From NCBI GenBank assembly GCA_026997055.1, contig JALWJU010000223.1, positions 1 through 5,221 on the forward strand: a stretch of 5,221 nucleotides of DNA. The letters run 5' to 3'. A program made the position numbers and the translations under genes. Of this stretch, positions 5,215 to 5,221 are shown piece by piece; the first letter of the stretch is position 1; each line of letters starts with the position of its first letter. The DNA is from Paracoccaceae bacterium (GTDB taxonomy: Bacteria > Pseudomonadota > Alphaproteobacteria > Rhodobacterales > Rhodobacteraceae). The notes under the pieces were generated by a model, which was given only the letters and a program-made list of their open reading frames with translations, was not told where the DNA came from and did not search any database.

Positions 5215-5221
5215 TTCAGCC

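Larger units (their letters stand above)
4937..5221 (-). promoter_or_regulatory. Upstream leader and control region of rne
   Basis: No credible gene is seen in these 285 bases. The RNase E frame stays open up to 5152, but residues coded there (Cys/His/Pro/Arg mixture) lack family similarity. It holds a palindrome CCTGCC-G-GGCAGG (4970-4982) about 34 bases before the start, a GC-rich block near 5041-5060, a hairpin at 5154-5174 and a repeat cluster at 5176-5214. In E. coli the rne transcript has a long structured leader through which RNase E represses its own synthesis; a similar arrangement here is inference. I could not find a standard -35/-10 pair. The right part may also contain control sites of a gene outside the window. 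Confidence 0.4.

Overview
The window reads as chromosomal DNA from a GC-rich alphaproteobacterium, most likely the Rhodobacteraceae/Paracoccaceae group. The grounds are the high G+C at third codon positions, the form of RNase E (an S1 domain split by a long acidic insert and a C-terminal Gly-Trp-Trp tail), and the ccdA / TusA-family / rne neighbourhood, which I recall from that group. No mobile element, CRISPR array, tRNA or rRNA is visible. This looks like a housekeeping locus, not an accessory island.

Layout from left to right. (1) Positions 1-690, minus strand: the first 230 codons of a conserved membrane protein of unknown function that runs off the left edge. (2) 691-805: a short gap with an AT-rich patch that may be a promoter. 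(3) 806-1558, minus: ccdA, a complete six-helix thiol-disulfide transporter of the cytochrome c maturation type. (4) 1559-1662: a divergent promoter region. (5) 1663-1908, plus: a small TusA-family sulfur carrier. (6) 1911-1936: a strong GC hairpin in the 43-base gap between two convergent genes. (7) 1952-4936, minus: rne, a complete 994-residue RNase E that fills most of the window. (8) 4937-5221: the upstream leader and control region of rne, with several inverted and direct repeats; it may also carry control sites of a gene beyond the right edge.

Functionally, ccdA and the TusA-like gene both handle thiol or sulfur chemistry and share a control region, so coordinated expression is possible but not shown. 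RNase E is the central mRNA-decay and rRNA-processing endonuclease. Its catalytic core is intact. Its C-terminal tail of about 300 residues is low-complexity with alternating basic and acidic blocks, contains several in-frame tandem repeats, and ends in a motif that docks polynucleotide phosphorylase in Caulobacter. The most interesting points are the RNase E architecture and the repeat cluster upstream of rne. I do not see evidence for an undescribed multi-gene system here.
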